DNA of 64,000 bases, from contig NZ_FNJH01000003.1 in NCBI RefSeq assembly GCF_900103225.1, positions 257,986 to 321,985 of the forward strand. The letters run 5' to 3'. Positions 35,662 to 45,200 of this stretch are shown piece after piece. The notes under the pieces were generated by a model. It saw only the letters and a list, made by a program, of their open reading frames with translations. It was not told the DNA's origin and did not search any database. The position numbers were made by a program, and so were the translations under genes. Each line of letters starts with the position of its first letter. Position 1 is the stretch's first letter. This DNA is from Pseudomonas congelans (GTDB lineage: Bacteria; Pseudomonadota; Gammaproteobacteria; Pseudomonadales; Pseudomonadaceae).

Positions 35662-37335
35662 ATGACCCAGGAAATCGGCGGCTTCGCCGCTCTCGAACTT
35701 CATCCAAATATCGTTGCAGCAGTCGTCGCCACTGGCTACGAAGAGCCTTCGGCCATTCAGCAGCAATCGATCCCGATTATTCTCGCCGGTCACGACATGA
35801 TTGGTCAGGCGCAAACCGGTACGGGTAAAACCGCCGCGTTCGCACTGCCTATCCTGCATCGTATCGACCCGAGCAAGCGCGAGCCGCAAGCACTGATCCT
35901 CGCCCCGACCCGCGAACTGGCACTTCAGGTTGCCACCGCGTTCGAGACCTACGCAAAACAAATGCCGGGCGTAACCGTTGTAGCGGTCTACGGCGGCGCG
36001 CCTATGGGCCCTCAGCTCAAGGCTATCCGTAATGGCGCACAGATCGTCGTCGCTACCCCGGGCCGTCTCTGCGACCACCTGCGTCGTGACGAGAAAGTCC
36101 TGGCGACCGTGAACCATCTGGTTCTCGACGAAGCGGACGAAATGCTCAAGCTGGGCTTCATGGACGACCTCGAAGTCATCTTCAAGGCCATGCCTGAAAC
36201 CCGCCAGACCGTACTGTTCTCGGCCACGCTGCCACAGTCGATCCGTGCCATCGCCGAACGCCATCTGCGCGATCCGAAGCACGTCAAGATCCAGACCAAG
36301 ACCCAGACTGTCACCGCGATCGAGCAGGCTCACCTGCTGGTTCACGCTGACCAGAAGACCTCGGCCGTACTGAGCCTGCTGGAAGTCGAAGACTTCGACG
36401 CCCTGATCATGTTCGTCCGCACCAAGCAGGCGACCCTGGATCTGGCCAGTGCCCTTGAAGCCAAAGGCTACAAGGCTGCCGCACTGAACGGCGACATCGC
36501 CCAGAACCAGCGCGAGCGCGTTATCGAATCCCTCAAGGATGGCCGTCTGGACATCGTTGTGGCGACTGACGTTGCTGCCCGTGGTCTTGACGTTCCGCGT
36601 ATCACCCACGTATTCAACGTGGACATGCCTTACGACCCAGAGTCCTACGTTCACCGTATCGGCCGTACCGGTCGTGCCGGTCGCGAAGGTCGCGCACTGC
36701 TGCTGGTGACGCCTCGTGAGCGCCGCATGCTGCAAGTGATCGAGCGTGTTACCGGTCAGAAGGTTGCGGAAGTCCGCCTGCCGGATGCCCAGGCCGTTCT
36801 GGATGCGCGCATCAAGAAACTGACCAACAGCCTGTCGCCGCTGGTTGCCGATGCCGAATCGACTCACGGTGATCTGCTCGATCGTCTGACTGCCGACATC
36901 GGCTGCAGCCCTCGCGCTCTTGCCGCTGCACTGCTGCGCAAGGCTACCAACGGTCAGGCACTGACCCTGGCAGCCATCGAGCGCGAGCGTCCACTGGTTC
37001 CGAACAACGCCCCGCGCGGTGATCGTCCAGAGCGCAGCAGCGACCGTGGTGATCGTCCTGAGCGTGAGCGTCGTGCGCCGGTTCCATTGGCTGAAGGCCG
37101 TGCTCGTTGCCGTACCGCGCTGGGTGCGCGTGATGGTATCGCTGCCAAGAACCTGCTGGGTGCCATCCTCAACGAAGGCGGCCTGGCCCGCGAAGCGATC
37201 GGCCGTATCCAGGTTCGTGACAGCTTCAGCCTGGTCGAACTGCCGGAAGATGGTCTTGAGCGTCTGCTGACCAAGCTCAAGGACACCCGCGTTGCTGGCA
37301 AGCAGCTCAAGCTGCGTCGCTATCGCGAAGACTGA
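35662..37335 (+). CDS. deaD: DEAD-box ATP-dependent RNA helicase (DeaD/CsdA)
   Basis: A 557-residue cold-shock-type helicase that unwinds rRNA and mRNA. Q-motif EEPSAIQQQSIP, Walker A AQTGTGKTA (50-58), PTRELA, LDEADEML, FSATLP, and the C-terminal lobe motifs ATDVAARGLDVP and HRIGRTGRAGR are all intact. A Arg/Asp/Pro-rich linker (about 450-475) precedes a DbpA-like RNA-binding domain (GIAAKNLLGAILNEGGL to the end) as in CsdA. The ATG at 35662 is inside the hairpin described upstream; the in-frame ATG at 35629 lies outside family homology. Confidence 0.95.
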   Translation: MTQEIGGFAALELHPNIVAAVVATGYEEPSAIQQQSIPIILAGHDMIGQAQTGTGKTAAFALPILHRIDPSKREPQALILAPTRELALQVATAFETYAKQMPGVTVVAVYGGAPMGPQLKAIRNGAQIVVATPGRLCDHLRRDEKVLATVNHLVLDEADEMLKLGFMDDLEVIFKAMPETRQTVLFSATLPQSIRAIAERHLRDPKHVKIQTKTQTVTAIEQAHLLVHADQKTSAVLSLLEVEDFDALIMFVRTKQATLDLASALEAKGYKAAALNGDIAQNQRERVIESLKDGRLDIVVATDVAARGLDVPRITHVFNVDMPYDPESYVHRIGRTGRAGREGRALLLVTPRERRMLQVIERVTGQKVAEVRLPDAQAVLDARIKKLTNSLSPLVADAESTHGDLLDRLTADIGCSPRALAAALLRKATNGQALTLAAIERERPLVPNNAPRGDRPERSSDRGDRPERERRAPVPLAEGRARCRTALGARDGIAAKNLLGAILNEGGLAREAIGRIQVRDSFSLVELPEDGLERLLTKLKDTRVAGKQLKLRRYRED

Positions 37336-37361
37336 TCTGCTCCTGAGCTGATCGGCCCATA

Positions 37362-37392
37362 AAAAATCCCCGACTGGTTCGGGGATTTTTTT
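37362..37392 (+). terminator. deaD intrinsic terminator
   Basis: AATCCCC/GGGGATT stem (37365-37371 with 37381-37387), A-run before and T7 after, 27 bases past the stop. It may also serve the convergent dioxygenase gene. Confidence 0.9.
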
Positions 37393-37425
37393 GCTTTGGA
37401 TTCAGGCAAGTTGGTGCTACTGGCC

Positions 37426-38193
37426 TCACCCGAACCGATAGATATCCATCCCGAGCGCGCCCATGGTGAAGCCCTGATAGGCAATGCCGAAGACACCGCC
37501 AGCGCCGCGTGCGAAATACAGCGGCAGCAGGTGTTCGTCACTCGGGTGCGCCCGGGCCGCATGAGGAGCTAGGCTGCGGTAGTGGTGCAGTGCGGCCTCA
37601 TCGTTGTCTTGCAGCTTGTCGATCATCCAGTCACGAAACGCGGCGGCCCAAGGCTCGATACTCTCAGGGCCGGCGTTCCAGTCAAGGTCACGCAGGTTAT
37701 GCGTGATGCTGCCTGAGCCGATGATCAGCACACCCTGTTCGCGCAAACTGGCCAGTGCCCGGCCCACGCGGGTCTGCAATTCCGGCCCGTGGCGGCTGGG
37801 CAGCGAAACCTGCACCACCGGAATATCCGCGTCCGGGTACATCAGCGACAACGGCACCCAGACGCCGTGGTCGAAAGGGCGTCTGCTGTCGATGCGTGCA
37901 GGCAGGTCGCTGGCGGCAAGCAGTTCAACCACCGTGCGCGTCAGTTCCGGCAGCCCTTGCGCCGGGTACTGCACTGCGAACAATTCGGCTGGAAAACCGC
38001 CGAAATCATGCCATGTCTCGGGTTGTGGGTTGCCGTTGACGATCAGTTCGTGGCTTTCCCAATGGGCAGACACCATCACGATGGCGCTAGGCCGTGGCAG
38101 GCTGGCAGCCAACCGCTTCAAGGCAGGGCCGCTTTCGCCGGGCTCCAGCGCCAGCATGGGGGAGCCGTGGGAAATAAACAGGCTGGGGAACAT
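37426..38193 (-). CDS. DODA-type (LigB-like) extradiol ring-cleavage dioxygenase
   Basis: A 255-residue class III extradiol dioxygenase of the YgiD/4,5-DOPA dioxygenase group. Iron ligands are expected in FISHGSPM (His10 region) and the SAHWES histidine, with RPFDHGVWVPL and GSGSITHNL completing the set. E. coli YgiD opens DOPA; the natural substrate here is unknown. The ATG at 38193 is the only good start. It is convergent with deaD and divergent from tpm (101-base gap). Confidence 0.87.
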   Translation of the reverse strand: MFPSLFISHGSPMLALEPGESGPALKRLAASLPRPSAIVMVSAHWESHELIVNGNPQPETWHDFGGFPAELFAVQYPAQGLPELTRTVVELLAASDLPARIDSRRPFDHGVWVPLSLMYPDADIPVVQVSLPSRHGPELQTRVGRALASLREQGVLIIGSGSITHNLRDLDWNAGPESIEPWAAAFRDWMIDKLQDNDEAALHHYRSLAPHAARAHPSDEHLLPLYFARGAGGVFGIAYQGFTMGALGMDIYRFG

Positions 38194-38294
38194 TTAAAGC
38201 TCCAGAATAGAGGGATGACTCATAGTCGGTCATTTTTATGATCTAAATCTAATATAAGTTCTGGCGCTTTTTTATCGGATTTTCAGGAGGTTTC

Positions 38295-38957
38295 ATGCAG
38301 GCGGATTTTTGGCTGCAGCGCTGGAGCGCCGGACAGATCGGCTTTCATCAGTCGCAGGTCAATCAGGACCTGCGACAATCCTGGCCATTGCTGCAGGTCG
38401 CGCCAGGGGCACGGGTTCTGGTGCCCTTATGCGGAAAGAGCCAGGACATGGGCTGGCTGATGGGGCAGGGGTATCACGTAGTGGGCGCCGAGTTGTCCGA
38501 GGCTGCAGTGGAGAGCTATTTCACCGAGCGTGGTGAGCAGCCGCACATCACCTTGCAGGGCGACTTCAAGGTCTACGCAGCGCCCGGCATTGAAATCTGG
38601 TGCGGTGATTTCTTCGCGCTGACTGCGCGCGATATTGGTCGTTGCGCGGCGTTTTACGACCGCGCTGCACTGATCGCCTTGCCAGCGGATATGCGCGAAC
38701 GTTACGTGCAGCAGCTTGAAGCGCTGATGCCGCAGGCATGCAGCGGTTTGCTGATCACTCTGGAATACGATCAGAACCTGCTCGAAGGCCCGCCATTCTC
38801 CGTGCCATACACATGGCTGCAGAGCGTCATGTCAGGGAGCTGGAAGATCAAGAAGGTTGGCGGGCAGGATACGCTGCACAGCAGCCCCAAGGGGTTGAAG
38901 GCCGGATTGGAGCGTATGGATGAGCACGTGTATGTGTTGGAGCGTCAATCGCGCTGA
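38295..38957 (+). CDS. tpm: Thiopurine S-methyltransferase
   Basis: A 220-residue SAM-dependent TPMT-family enzyme. In pseudomonads Tpm methylates selenium and tellurium oxyanions as well as thiopurines and confers tellurite resistance. It shows the N-terminal FWLQRWSAGQIGFHQ, the SAM motif VLVPLCGKSQDM near residue 44, VVGAELSEAAV and CGDFFAL. A perfect AGGAGG stands seven bases before the ATG at 38295. Confidence 0.94.
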   Translation: MQADFWLQRWSAGQIGFHQSQVNQDLRQSWPLLQVAPGARVLVPLCGKSQDMGWLMGQGYHVVGAELSEAAVESYFTERGEQPHITLQGDFKVYAAPGIEIWCGDFFALTARDIGRCAAFYDRAALIALPADMRERYVQQLEALMPQACSGLLITLEYDQNLLEGPPFSVPYTWLQSVMSGSWKIKKVGGQDTLHSSPKGLKAGLERMDEHVYVLERQSR

Positions 38958-39076
38958 GTCGTGCCTGGATCCCTCGCCGAGCGCAGAGCCGTTTGACGCA
39001 TAGCGTCTCGAACTGCGTTCCCATGCGTAGCGTTCATCGTTACACATAAGTCCGCTTTTGATTCTGGCCGTAGGCC

Positions 39077-39181
39077 GTGGGAGCGAGCTTGCTCGCGAAG
39101 AGGCCGGTACAGCCCTCAAAAAACAGGGCCTTGATGCGTCTTCTTCGCGAGCAAGCGAAGCGTCGCCCTGCTTGCTCCCAC
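39077..39181. repeat. Pair of Pseudomonas REP palindromes
   Basis: The tpm-htpX gap (38958-39268) contains GTGGGAGCGAGCTTGCTCGC at 39077-39096 and an inverted, partly altered copy (CTTCGCGAGCAAGC at 39143-39156, ending TTGCTCCCAC at 39172-39181). This head-to-head arrangement is the REPIN form. A further GTAGGAGCAAGCAGG lies at 39254. The rest of the 311-base gap shows no gene. Confidence 0.82.
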
Positions 39182-39268
39182 GCCCTTTGGGTAGAAGTCT
39201 GGAAACCTCTTGTCCCGGGCTTATCGGCATATCTGTCGCAATGAGTCCGGACGTAGGAGCAAGCAGGT

Positions 39269-40156
39269 TCAACCGCGGCGGCGCAAAGCCTCGATGCGTT
39301 GCTCCAGCGGCGGGTGGCTCATGAACAGGCCAGCGAGGCCTTTCTTGAGGCCGGCGTTGATGCCGAAGGCGGTCAGGCTGTCGGGCATGTTCACCGGTAC
39401 GCCCTGTTCGGAACGCAGGCGTTGCAGCGCGCCGATCATTGCGCCCGTACCCGCCAGTCGTGCACCGGCATCGTCAGCGCGGAATTCGCGTTTGCGCGAG
39501 AACCACATGACGATGGCGCTGGCCAGAAAGCCCAGTACCAGCTCGGCGAAGATCGTCGTGATGTAGTAAGCGATGCCCTGACCGTTTTCAGTCTTGAAGA
39601 TCACCTTGTCGACAAAGTTGCCGATGATGCGGGCGAAGAACATCACGAAGGTGTTCACTACACCCTGTACCAGCGCCAGCGTCACCATGTCACCGTTGGC
39701 AACATGGCCGATCTCGTGCGCCAGTACGGCTTTCACTTCATCCGGCGAAAATCGCTCGAGCAGGCCCTGGCTGACCGCAACCAAGGCATCGTTCTTGTTC
39801 CAGCCCGTGGCGAACGCGTTGGCTTCGTACGCCGGGAAAATACCAACCTCCGGCATCTTGATGCCCGCGTCGCGGGACAGTTGTTCGACGGTCTGCAGCA
39901 ACCATTGCTCATGGCGAGTGCGAGGCTGACTGATGATCTGAGTACCGGTGCTCATCTTCGCCATCCACTTGGAGATGAATAGCGAGAACAGCGAGCCCGC
40001 GAAACCGAACACAGCGCAGAAAACCAGCAGCTGATTGAGGTTCAGATCAACCCCGTTGGCCGCCATGAACCCATTGAAGCCAAAAAGGCTCAGGGTGATG
40101 CTGGCAATCAGCACGACCGCAAGGTTAGTGGCCAAAAACAGCAAAATGCGCATCAT
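39269..40156 (-). CDS. htpX: HtpX membrane zinc protease
   Basis: A 295-residue inner-membrane M48 metalloprotease that degrades misfolded membrane proteins. Two N-terminal helices (residues 5-24, 34-54), the zinc motif AHEIGHVAN near residue 141, two further helices (about 158-178 and 195-215) and the third-ligand segment EFRADDAGA are present. Length is standard. The ATG at 40156 follows GGAGAA. It lies upstream of the REP cluster. Confidence 0.96.
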   Translation of the reverse strand: MMRILLFLATNLAVVLIASITLSLFGFNGFMAANGVDLNLNQLLVFCAVFGFAGSLFSLFISKWMAKMSTGTQIISQPRTRHEQWLLQTVEQLSRDAGIKMPEVGIFPAYEANAFATGWNKNDALVAVSQGLLERFSPDEVKAVLAHEIGHVANGDMVTLALVQGVVNTFVMFFARIIGNFVDKVIFKTENGQGIAYYITTIFAELVLGFLASAIVMWFSRKREFRADDAGARLAGTGAMIGALQRLRSEQGVPVNMPDSLTAFGINAGLKKGLAGLFMSHPPLEQRIEALRRRG

Positions 40157-40365
40157 GGTCGAAACGTTCTCCTCAGGTAAATATGTAACTCGATGCCGGG
40201 TATATAAGGTGATGCTTGCTGCTATTCAACAGAGGGACTATTTCAAACTGTGTCCTCTTGTCGTAATCAATGGTAATCCCGCAAGGCTGAACGGCGCCTG
40301 AGCCAGAGTGGTCGATGCCTGAAGCGTTTGCGGCAGGGCATTCACGCTGTTTCGGGCAGGCAGAA

Positions 40366-40393
40366 ATAAACTGCCCCGAGCGGGTCGGGGCAG
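40366..40393 (-). terminator. alaA terminator
   Basis: On the minus strand CTGCCCCGA/TCGGGGCAG (9-base stem, 5-base loop) is followed by TTTATTTCT. It begins 29 bases beyond the alaA stop. The remaining 40157-40365 gap before htpX shows no gene. Confidence 0.85.
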
Positions 40394-40421
40394 AGAGGTC
40401 AGGCGAGAGGGCGGTGACTGT

Positions 40422-41633
40422 TTACTGGCGATAACCCTTCAGGAAATTACCGATGCGGCCAATGGCCTGCTCCAGTTCATCGACGCGCGGCAGGGTCACG
40501 ACGCGGAAGTGATCAGGGTACGGCCAGTTGAACGCTGTGCCCTGGACCACCAGCAGCTTTTCGGAAAGCAGCAGATCGAGGACGAACTTCTCGTCGTTGA
40601 GGATCGGGCAGACCTTCGGGTCGATGCGCGGGAACGCGTACAGCGCGCCCATCGGCTTCACGCAGCTGACACCGGGAATGTCGTTGAGCAGCTCCCAGGT
40701 GCGGTTGCGCTGTTCCAGCAGACGACCAGGAGGAAGAATCAGGTCGTTGATGCTCTGATAGCCGCCCAGCGCGGTCTGGATGGCGTGCTGACTCGGTACG
40801 TTGGCACACAGGCGCATGTTGGCCAGAATGTCGATGCCTTCGATATAGCTCTGCGCATTGTGTTTCGGCCCGGAAATGGCGATCCAGCCGGAGCGGAAGC
40901 CTGCGACCCGATACGACTTGGACAGGCCGTTGAAGGTCAGGCACAGCAGGTCCGGTGCCAGCGAGGCGGTGCAGATGTGCACAGCGTCGTCATACAGGAT
41001 CTTGTCGTAGATTTCGTCGGAGAACACCACCAGATTATGCTGGCGAGCCAGCTCCAGCATGCCCAGCAATACTTCGCGCGAGTACACCGCACCGGTCGGG
41101 TTGTTCGGGTTGATGATTACCATGGCCTTGGTGTTCGGGGTGATCTTGGCTTTGATGTCTTCAAGATCCGGCCACCAGTTGGCTTGCTCGTCGCACAGAT
41201 AATGCACCGGGCTTCCACCGGACAAGGCGACGGCAGCGGTCCACAGTGGGTAGTCGGGGGCCGGAACCAGCACTTCGTCGCCATTGTTGAGCAGCGCCTG
41301 CATGGACATCACGATCAGCTCGGACACGCCGTTGCCCAGGTAGATGTCTTCGATGCCGACGCCTTCGACCTGCTTCTGCTGGTAATACTGCATCACCGCC
41401 TTGCGGGCGCTGAACAGGCCCTTGGAGTCGCTGTAGCCCTGCGCAGTCGGCAAGTTGCGGATCACGTCCTGCAGGATTTCGTCCGGCGCCTCGAAACCAA
41501 ACGGCGCCGGGTTGCCGATGTTCAGCTTGAGGATGCGATGGCCTTCCTCTTCCAGGCGTTTGGCGTGCTTGAGCACCGGCCCGCGAATGTCATAGCAGAC
41601 GTTTGCGAGCTTGTTCGATTTGTTGAACTGCAT
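40422..41633 (-). CDS. alaA: Glutamate-pyruvate (alanine) aminotransferase AlaA
   Basis: A 403-residue class I PLP aminotransferase. It shows LNIGNPAPFGFEAPDEI, the NPNNPTGAVYS cofactor loop near 185, DEIYDKILYD near 213, the PLP lysine in FNGLSKSYRVAGFR near 240 and the C-terminal arginine in PDHFRVVTLP. It matches YfbQ/AlaA, which makes alanine from pyruvate and glutamate. The start MQFNKSNKLANV at 41633 is preferred to the ATG at 41675. It is divergent from msrB. Confidence 0.92.
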   Translation of the reverse strand: MQFNKSNKLANVCYDIRGPVLKHAKRLEEEGHRILKLNIGNPAPFGFEAPDEILQDVIRNLPTAQGYSDSKGLFSARKAVMQYYQQKQVEGVGIEDIYLGNGVSELIVMSMQALLNNGDEVLVPAPDYPLWTAAVALSGGSPVHYLCDEQANWWPDLEDIKAKITPNTKAMVIINPNNPTGAVYSREVLLGMLELARQHNLVVFSDEIYDKILYDDAVHICTASLAPDLLCLTFNGLSKSYRVAGFRSGWIAISGPKHNAQSYIEGIDILANMRLCANVPSQHAIQTALGGYQSINDLILPPGRLLEQRNRTWELLNDIPGVSCVKPMGALYAFPRIDPKVCPILNDEKFVLDLLLSEKLLVVQGTAFNWPYPDHFRVVTLPRVDELEQAIGRIGNFLKGYRQ

Positions 41634-41821
41634 GGTGATGATCCCGAAAATGGACGAGCTGTCGCCGGCTTGCAATGAAGGTCGCTACATTCGCCATGAA
41701 AATGGGTTTGTGTACGACAAACGCGGGTGCCAGACTGACGTCTGACCTGGCGCAATGATACGTGCCACCTGATCTGCGGAAAAGGTACAGATCAGGGTTT
41801 TTCGAATTCGGAGGTGTACCT

Positions 41822-42217
41822 GTGGACAAGTTGGAAAAAACGCTTGAAGAGTGGAAACAGATGCTCGACCCGGAGCAGTACAACGTCTGCCGTCTGAAAG
41901 GCACCGAACGGCCGTTTTCCGGCAAGTACAACGAAACAAAGACAGAGGGCGTCTATCACTGCATCTGCTGCAATGAGCCGCTGTTCGATTCCAGGACCAA
42001 GTTTGATTCAGGCTGCGGCTGGCCCAGCTTCTATGCGCCGCTCGAGGGCAGCGCGGTGGTCGAGGTTCGCGACATGAGCCACGGCATGATTCGTACCGAA
42101 GTGGTCTGCGCCAAGTGCGATGCGCACCTGGGCCACGTGTTCCCGGATGGGCCGCCACCCACCGGGCTGCGTTATTGCATCAACTCGGTCTGCCTGGATC
42201 TGGTGCCGCGCGCCTAG
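41822..42217 (+). CDS. msrB: Peptide methionine-R-sulfoxide reductase MsrB
   Basis: A 131-residue enzyme that repairs methionine-R-sulfoxide in proteins. Zinc cysteines are C47/C50 and C96/C99, catalytic C119 lies in RYCINS, and GCGWPSF with C65 is the resolving region. The start is GTG at 41822, with GGAGG six bases before it; an in-frame ATG at 41762 would add a nonhomologous extension. gpx follows 54 bases downstream, so both likely share a transcript and respond together to oxidative stress. Confidence 0.94.
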   Translation: MDKLEKTLEEWKQMLDPEQYNVCRLKGTERPFSGKYNETKTEGVYHCICCNEPLFDSRTKFDSGCGWPSFYAPLEGSAVVEVRDMSHGMIRTEVVCAKCDAHLGHVFPDGPPPTGLRYCINSVCLDLVPRA

Positions 42218-42271
42218 GCTCTGTGCAGATTCAGCCACCGCTCTGTTCCAATACAAGTATCGAGGCCTCCT

Positions 42272-42760
42272 TTGATAAGTGAAAACCTGCTGAGCATCCC
42301 GGTCACGACGATCAAGGGCGAACAGAAAACCCTCGCCGATTTCTCCGGCAAGGCCTTGCTGGTGGTCAATACCGCCAGCAAGTGTGGCTTTACTCCTCAA
42401 TACAAGGGGCTGGAGAAGCTCTGGCAGGACTACCGGGATCAGGGCTTGGTGGTGCTGGGTTTTCCCTGCAACCAGTTCGGCAAGCAGGAGCCAGGCGACG
42501 AGGGGGCGATTTCCGGGTTTTGCGAGCTCAACTACGGCGTCAGCTTCCCGTTGTTCAGAAAGATCGATGTGAACGGCGAGCAGGCCCATCCGCTGTTCGT
42601 GCAGCTCAAGCAGCAGGCTCCGGGATTGTTGGGTACGGAGCGCATCAAGTGGAATTTCACCAAGTTCCTGATTGGCAAGGATGGCCGGTTGGTCAAGCGT
42701 TTTGCGCCATTGACCAAGCCCGAGGAACTGACGGGCGAAATCGAAGCGCTGTTGCGCTAA
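42272..42760 (+). CDS. gpx: Glutathione/thioredoxin peroxidase family protein
   Basis: A 162-residue GPx-fold peroxidase. The peroxidatic C38 is in NTASKCGFT, with C66 in GFPCNQFG and C84 in SGFCELN; the Gln and Trp of the catalytic tetrad are in the NQF and KWNFTKF motifs. Cys rather than selenocysteine and the second cysteine suggest thioredoxin as the reductant. The start appears to be TTG at 42272 with GAGG six bases upstream; no ATG or GTG fits the homologous N-terminus. It is convergent with sagS. Confidence 0.92.
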   Translation: MISENLLSIPVTTIKGEQKTLADFSGKALLVVNTASKCGFTPQYKGLEKLWQDYRDQGLVVLGFPCNQFGKQEPGDEGAISGFCELNYGVSFPLFRKIDVNGEQAHPLFVQLKQQAPGLLGTERIKWNFTKFLIGKDGRLVKRFAPLTKPEELTGEIEALLR

Positions 42761-42763
42761 GCG

Positions 42764-45115
42764 TCAATCGATACCGGTAATGGGTATCCACTGATCCAGA
42801 ATGCTGATCAGCTCGGCACGCCGGAACGGCTTGGCCAGATAGTCATTCATGCCCGCCGCCTTGCAGCGCTCGCGTTCATCGGGCATGGCGTTGGCGGTAA
42901 GGGCAACGATCGGCAGATTCGGCCAGCGGCCACTGCTGCGGATCTGGCGGCTGGCTTCATAGCCGTCCATGACCGGCATGTTGCAGTCCATCAATACCAG
43001 GTCGAAATGGCCTTGCTCCAGTTGTTCCAGGGCTTCGCCGCCATGGCTGCTGATGATCACTTCGCACCCGAGCTTGCCGAGGATGCCCTTGGCGACCAGT
43101 TGATTGACCGGGTTGTCCTCCACCAGTAACACCCGCGCCAGACGTGGTGCGCTGTGCTCGAGCGTCTGTGTATCCTTGAGGCCGGTTTCTTCCTGACCCA
43201 GTATGCGCCGCAGCGTGTGGTAAAGCGCGTTGCGCGCCAGTGGCCGGGCCTGCTGTTGCAGCGGGGCCAGGGCAGCCACCTGTTCGCCGGGCATGAAGTT
43301 GCCATAGGCGGTCACCAGCAGGATCGGCACGGGCGTCGTGGGGCGAATCGCAAACAGGCATTCGGGACAGTCGGTAATGACCAGATCCGGACTGCTGTCG
43401 AGGTCCACTGTTTCCGGGCGATCGTCGATGCTGCGTCGTTTCAGATCGACGCCCCAGAACGGCAGCAGACTGCCAAGCAGTTCCACCAGTCCGCTGCCTG
43501 CCGAACTGACCACGGTCACCCGGCCCTTGAGCGGGGTCTGGGTGACCGCGGGCACGTGTACCGGCAGCGGCAGTTCGGCGCAGAACTGGCTGCCGAAACC
43601 GGACTGCGACTGGATACTCAGCGTGCCATTCATGGCCTCGCAGAGGTTGTTGGTCAGTGCCAGGCCCAGTCCAGTGCCGCCGTACTGACGGGTGATGGCG
43701 GTTTCAGCCTGGGTGAACGGCTGGAAGATTCGGGTCTGTGCGTCCTGCGCAATTCCGATGCCGGTATCGCGGACTTCGATGCGCACCCGGTTTTCACCGG
43801 AGCCGGCGTCCCGATGATGAGTCAGACGCACATCCACACGCCCGAAACGGGTGAACTTCAAGGCGTTGGACAGCAGGTTGCTGACGATCTGTCGCACTCG
43901 GGTCGGGTCGCCGGTGACCATGGCCGGAAAGTCCGGTGCGATCAGACAGGTCAGTTCCACGCTGGGCGCTGCGTTCTGCGACAGCAGATTGGCGGTGTCC
44001 TCGATCAACATCCCCAGGTCAAAAGGAATGCGCTCGATCTCCAGGTGACCGGCATCGAACTTGGACATGTCGAGAATATCGTTGAGCAACTCGACCAGCA
44101 CCTTGCCGGAGTCGTGGGCGATCATCATTTGCTGGCGCTGTTCGGCACTCAGCGGGCTGTCCAGCGACAGCGCCAGCATGCCCAGCAGGCCGTTGAGCGG
44201 TGTCCGAATCTCGTGGCTCATGTGTGCCAGAAACGCCGAGCGTGCATGAGCCATGTCCAGCGCCGTACTGCGTGCTATCTGAAGTTCCTCATTGGACTCG
44301 CGCAGGCGCAGGTTGCTGGCCTTGAGCTCGTTGGTGCGTGCCGAGACGATGTTTTCCAGTTCGTTGAGGTGGTCGGTCAGCCGGTCCTCGGCTGCGCGTC
44401 GTCTGGAAAACTCGCTGCTCATGCTTTCAAACTGACGGTTGAACGTCTCGACCAGTACGCCGATTTCATCCTGGGCATGGTAGGGCGGGCAGGTTATTTT
44501 GCCTTGGTCAGGGTTGCGCGGATCGCGACTGCTCAGCTCGCGGATCACCCTCACCAGAGGCTTGGTCAGGGTCGCGTAAAACAGAATGGTCAGAATGCCG
44601 GCCAGCGCCAGGCTGCGGACGAAGCCGTTGAGCAGGGTGATTTCAGCGCGTTGCAGAAAATGGCTGCCGAACGCGAAGGTGTCCACGGTCAGGTACAGCG
44701 TGCCGATGGTTTCATTGGGCAGATGATTGAGGTGCAGTTTTTCCTGAAACTGCCGGCTTTCGCCGAACAGCCAGTCGCTGAAGACCCGATAACGCCCGGT
44801 GGCCATGGGGCGCTCGACGCTGGAGAGCACAGCGTCGTTGTTATCGGTAAGCCTGGCGCTGACCACGGCAGGTGAGCGCAGCAGGCCGAGTGTGAGTTCC
44901 TGGGCCAGCTCGGAGTCAATGTTATAGGCGATACGCGACGCCGGGTTCTGGGTGATTTCCAGCAGAGACTTGATTTCACGATTGATGGAAGCGTCTTCGC
45001 TGGCATAATCGATCGCAATCTGGAACAGGCTCAGCAAGGTCCCCAGCACGAAGCCGATCGATACAGCCAGGCGCGCCTGCTTGAACGACAGCCTGTTTTT
45101 GAGCGATATATCCAT
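42764..45115 (-). CDS. sagS: SagS-like hybrid sensor histidine kinase/response regulator
   Basis: A 783-residue inner-membrane hybrid kinase. Two helices (about 16-36 and 162-182) bracket a periplasmic sensor; a HAMP segment and coiled coil (200-285) lead to HisKA with H301 in MSHEIRTPLNG, the HATPase boxes (NLLSNALKFT, DTGIGI, GTGLGLAL), a degenerate middle receiver and a C-terminal REC domain with phospho-Asp near 710 in LMDCNMPVMDG. The position between gpx/msrB and a DUF815 ATPase matches P. aeruginosa sagS, which feeds HptB and BfiSR to control the motile-to-biofilm switch and tolerance. Unlike P. aeruginosa there is no ospR between it and gpx. Confidence 0.88.
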   Translation of the reverse strand: MDISLKNRLSFKQARLAVSIGFVLGTLLSLFQIAIDYASEDASINREIKSLLEITQNPASRIAYNIDSELAQELTLGLLRSPAVVSARLTDNNDAVLSSVERPMATGRYRVFSDWLFGESRQFQEKLHLNHLPNETIGTLYLTVDTFAFGSHFLQRAEITLLNGFVRSLALAGILTILFYATLTKPLVRVIRELSSRDPRNPDQGKITCPPYHAQDEIGVLVETFNRQFESMSSEFSRRRAAEDRLTDHLNELENIVSARTNELKASNLRLRESNEELQIARSTALDMAHARSAFLAHMSHEIRTPLNGLLGMLALSLDSPLSAEQRQQMMIAHDSGKVLVELLNDILDMSKFDAGHLEIERIPFDLGMLIEDTANLLSQNAAPSVELTCLIAPDFPAMVTGDPTRVRQIVSNLLSNALKFTRFGRVDVRLTHHRDAGSGENRVRIEVRDTGIGIAQDAQTRIFQPFTQAETAITRQYGGTGLGLALTNNLCEAMNGTLSIQSQSGFGSQFCAELPLPVHVPAVTQTPLKGRVTVVSSAGSGLVELLGSLLPFWGVDLKRRSIDDRPETVDLDSSPDLVITDCPECLFAIRPTTPVPILLVTAYGNFMPGEQVAALAPLQQQARPLARNALYHTLRRILGQEETGLKDTQTLEHSAPRLARVLLVEDNPVNQLVAKGILGKLGCEVIISSHGGEALEQLEQGHFDLVLMDCNMPVMDGYEASRQIRSSGRWPNLPIVALTANAMPDERERCKAAGMNDYLAKPFRRAELISILDQWIPITGID

Positions 45116-45200
45116 GAGTACTGCCACTTCTGGTGCCCGGTGCCGGCCAAGCATAGCTGATCGGCACTGCTGACTAATCAGTTAAATATAAGGAGATCCC

